Shown here in pieces: positions 5,430 through 5,782 of a stretch of 5,782 nt of DNA (its first letter is position 1; the number at the start of each line of letters is the position of its first letter). The translations under genes were made by a program, and so were the position numbers. Below the pieces are notes generated by a model that saw nothing but the letters and a program-made list of their open reading frames with translations, had not been told where the DNA came from and did no database searches. The stretch covers positions 1 to 5,782 of the forward strand of contig JAOPVN010000417.1 of the NCBI GenBank assembly GCA_025966175.1, in the 5' to 3' direction. This DNA is from Modestobacter sp. GTDB taxonomy: Bacteria; Actinomycetota; Actinomycetes; Mycobacteriales; Geodermatophilaceae.

Positions 5430-5782
5430 ATGCAGCCCAACCGTCCCGCTCGAACCGATCCCCGAGCCGCCGCTCAGCAGGTCCGGATGGCCGCCTCGCT
5501 GGCGGGGGCGGTCGACCTCGCCGCGGTGCAGGCGCGCAACGAGGCCGCAGCCCGCGCCCAGAACGCCCCGCCGCCGAGTGCCGCCGTCCCGGCCGGTGCG
5601 CCGGGCAGCGCCGTCGTCGACGTCACCGAGGCGACCTTCCAGTCCGAGGTGCTCGACCGGTCCTTCCAGGTCCCGGTCGTGCTCGACCTGTGGGCCGAGT
5701 GGTGCGGCCCGTGCAAGCAGCTCTCCCCGGTGCTGGAGCGGCTGGCGGCCGAGGGCGCCGGCTCCTGGGTGCTGGCCAAGGT
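5430..5782 (+). CDS. Thioredoxin-domain protein, YbbN/CnoX-like (N-terminal part, cut by the window edge)
   Basis: 117 complete codons are visible and the gene runs off the right edge. After an Ala-rich, probably flexible N-terminal segment (about 1-60), a thioredoxin fold starts at VVDVTEATF (62-70). It contains VVLDLWAEWCGPCKQLSP (83-100) with the redox motif WCGPC (91-95) intact. The long N-terminal extension and this wording are typical of actinobacterial YbbN-like co-chaperones, which carry a thioredoxin domain followed by tetratricopeptide repeats and total about 300 residues. The repeats would lie beyond the window, so plain thioredoxin is not excluded. An in-frame ATG at 5418 is possible. 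ATG 5430 is preferred because the protein then starts MQPNRP, and a -10-like GATGAT lies 7 nt upstream. The gene is separated from the mutase by 92 nt and is probably a housekeeping unit unrelated to it. Confidence 0.82.
   Translation, partial: MQPNRPARTDPRAAAQQVRMAASLAGAVDLAAVQARNEAAARAQNAPPPSAAVPAGAPGSAVVDVTEATFQSEVLDRSFQVPVVLDLWAEWCGPCKQLSPVLERLAAEGAGSWVLAK

Noticed and set aside
1..5782. CRISPR array, tRNA, rRNA, insertion sequence or phage genes
   Set aside because: No spaced direct repeats of CRISPR type, no cloverleaf or rRNA-like stretch, and no transposase or integrase motifs were seen. The only tandem repeat is the short heptamer tract.

Overview
The window is very GC-rich (by eye above 70%), with nearly every third codon position G or C, GTG starts and weak Shine-Dalgarno signals. 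This points to a high-GC actinobacterium. The protein wording and the TANNNT-type leaderless starts would suit Geodermatophilaceae (Blastococcus, Geodermatophilus, Modestobacter), but that family placement is inference.

Layout, left to right. (1) 1-48: last codons of an unidentified upstream gene whose TGA overlaps the next start. (2) 45-1076: meaB, the G3E-type GTPase chaperone of B12-dependent acyl-CoA mutases. (3) 1101-2573: a phytoene-desaturase-like FAD oxidoreductase on the same strand. (4) 2574-3085: about 510 bases without an intact gene. They hold a terminator-like hairpin, a frame-broken minus-strand gene remnant, a 7-bp tandem repeat touching that remnant's possible start, a 20-bp near-perfect palindrome and a promoter. 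(5) 3086-3595: a MarR-family regulator. (6) 3646-5337: a stand-alone acyl-CoA mutase large subunit. (7) 5430 to the right edge: the N-terminal part of a thioredoxin-domain protein of the YbbN type.

How it fits together. The main theme is coenzyme-B12-dependent carbon-skeleton rearrangement of acyl-CoAs. The mutase at 3646-5337 carries Phe84 and Gln202 at the two positions that read Tyr and Arg in methylmalonyl-CoA mutase. With their spacing of 118 residues, this is the isobutyryl-CoA mutase (IcmA) signature. The B12-binding small subunit (IcmB type) is not in the window, so it must be elsewhere in the genome. MeaB would load and protect the cofactor of this mutase, of a methylmalonyl-CoA mutase elsewhere, or of both. 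The MarR gene sits 50 bp upstream of the mutase on the same strand and is the obvious candidate regulator. A GGACGTCC palindrome directly abuts the mutase -10 element.

Most of the window is ordinary actinobacterial metabolism. The least explained part is the 510-base gap at 2574-3085, with its decaying minus-strand gene, heptamer repeat and palindrome. I see no mobile element, CRISPR array, tRNA or rRNA, and no clear evidence of an undescribed system.
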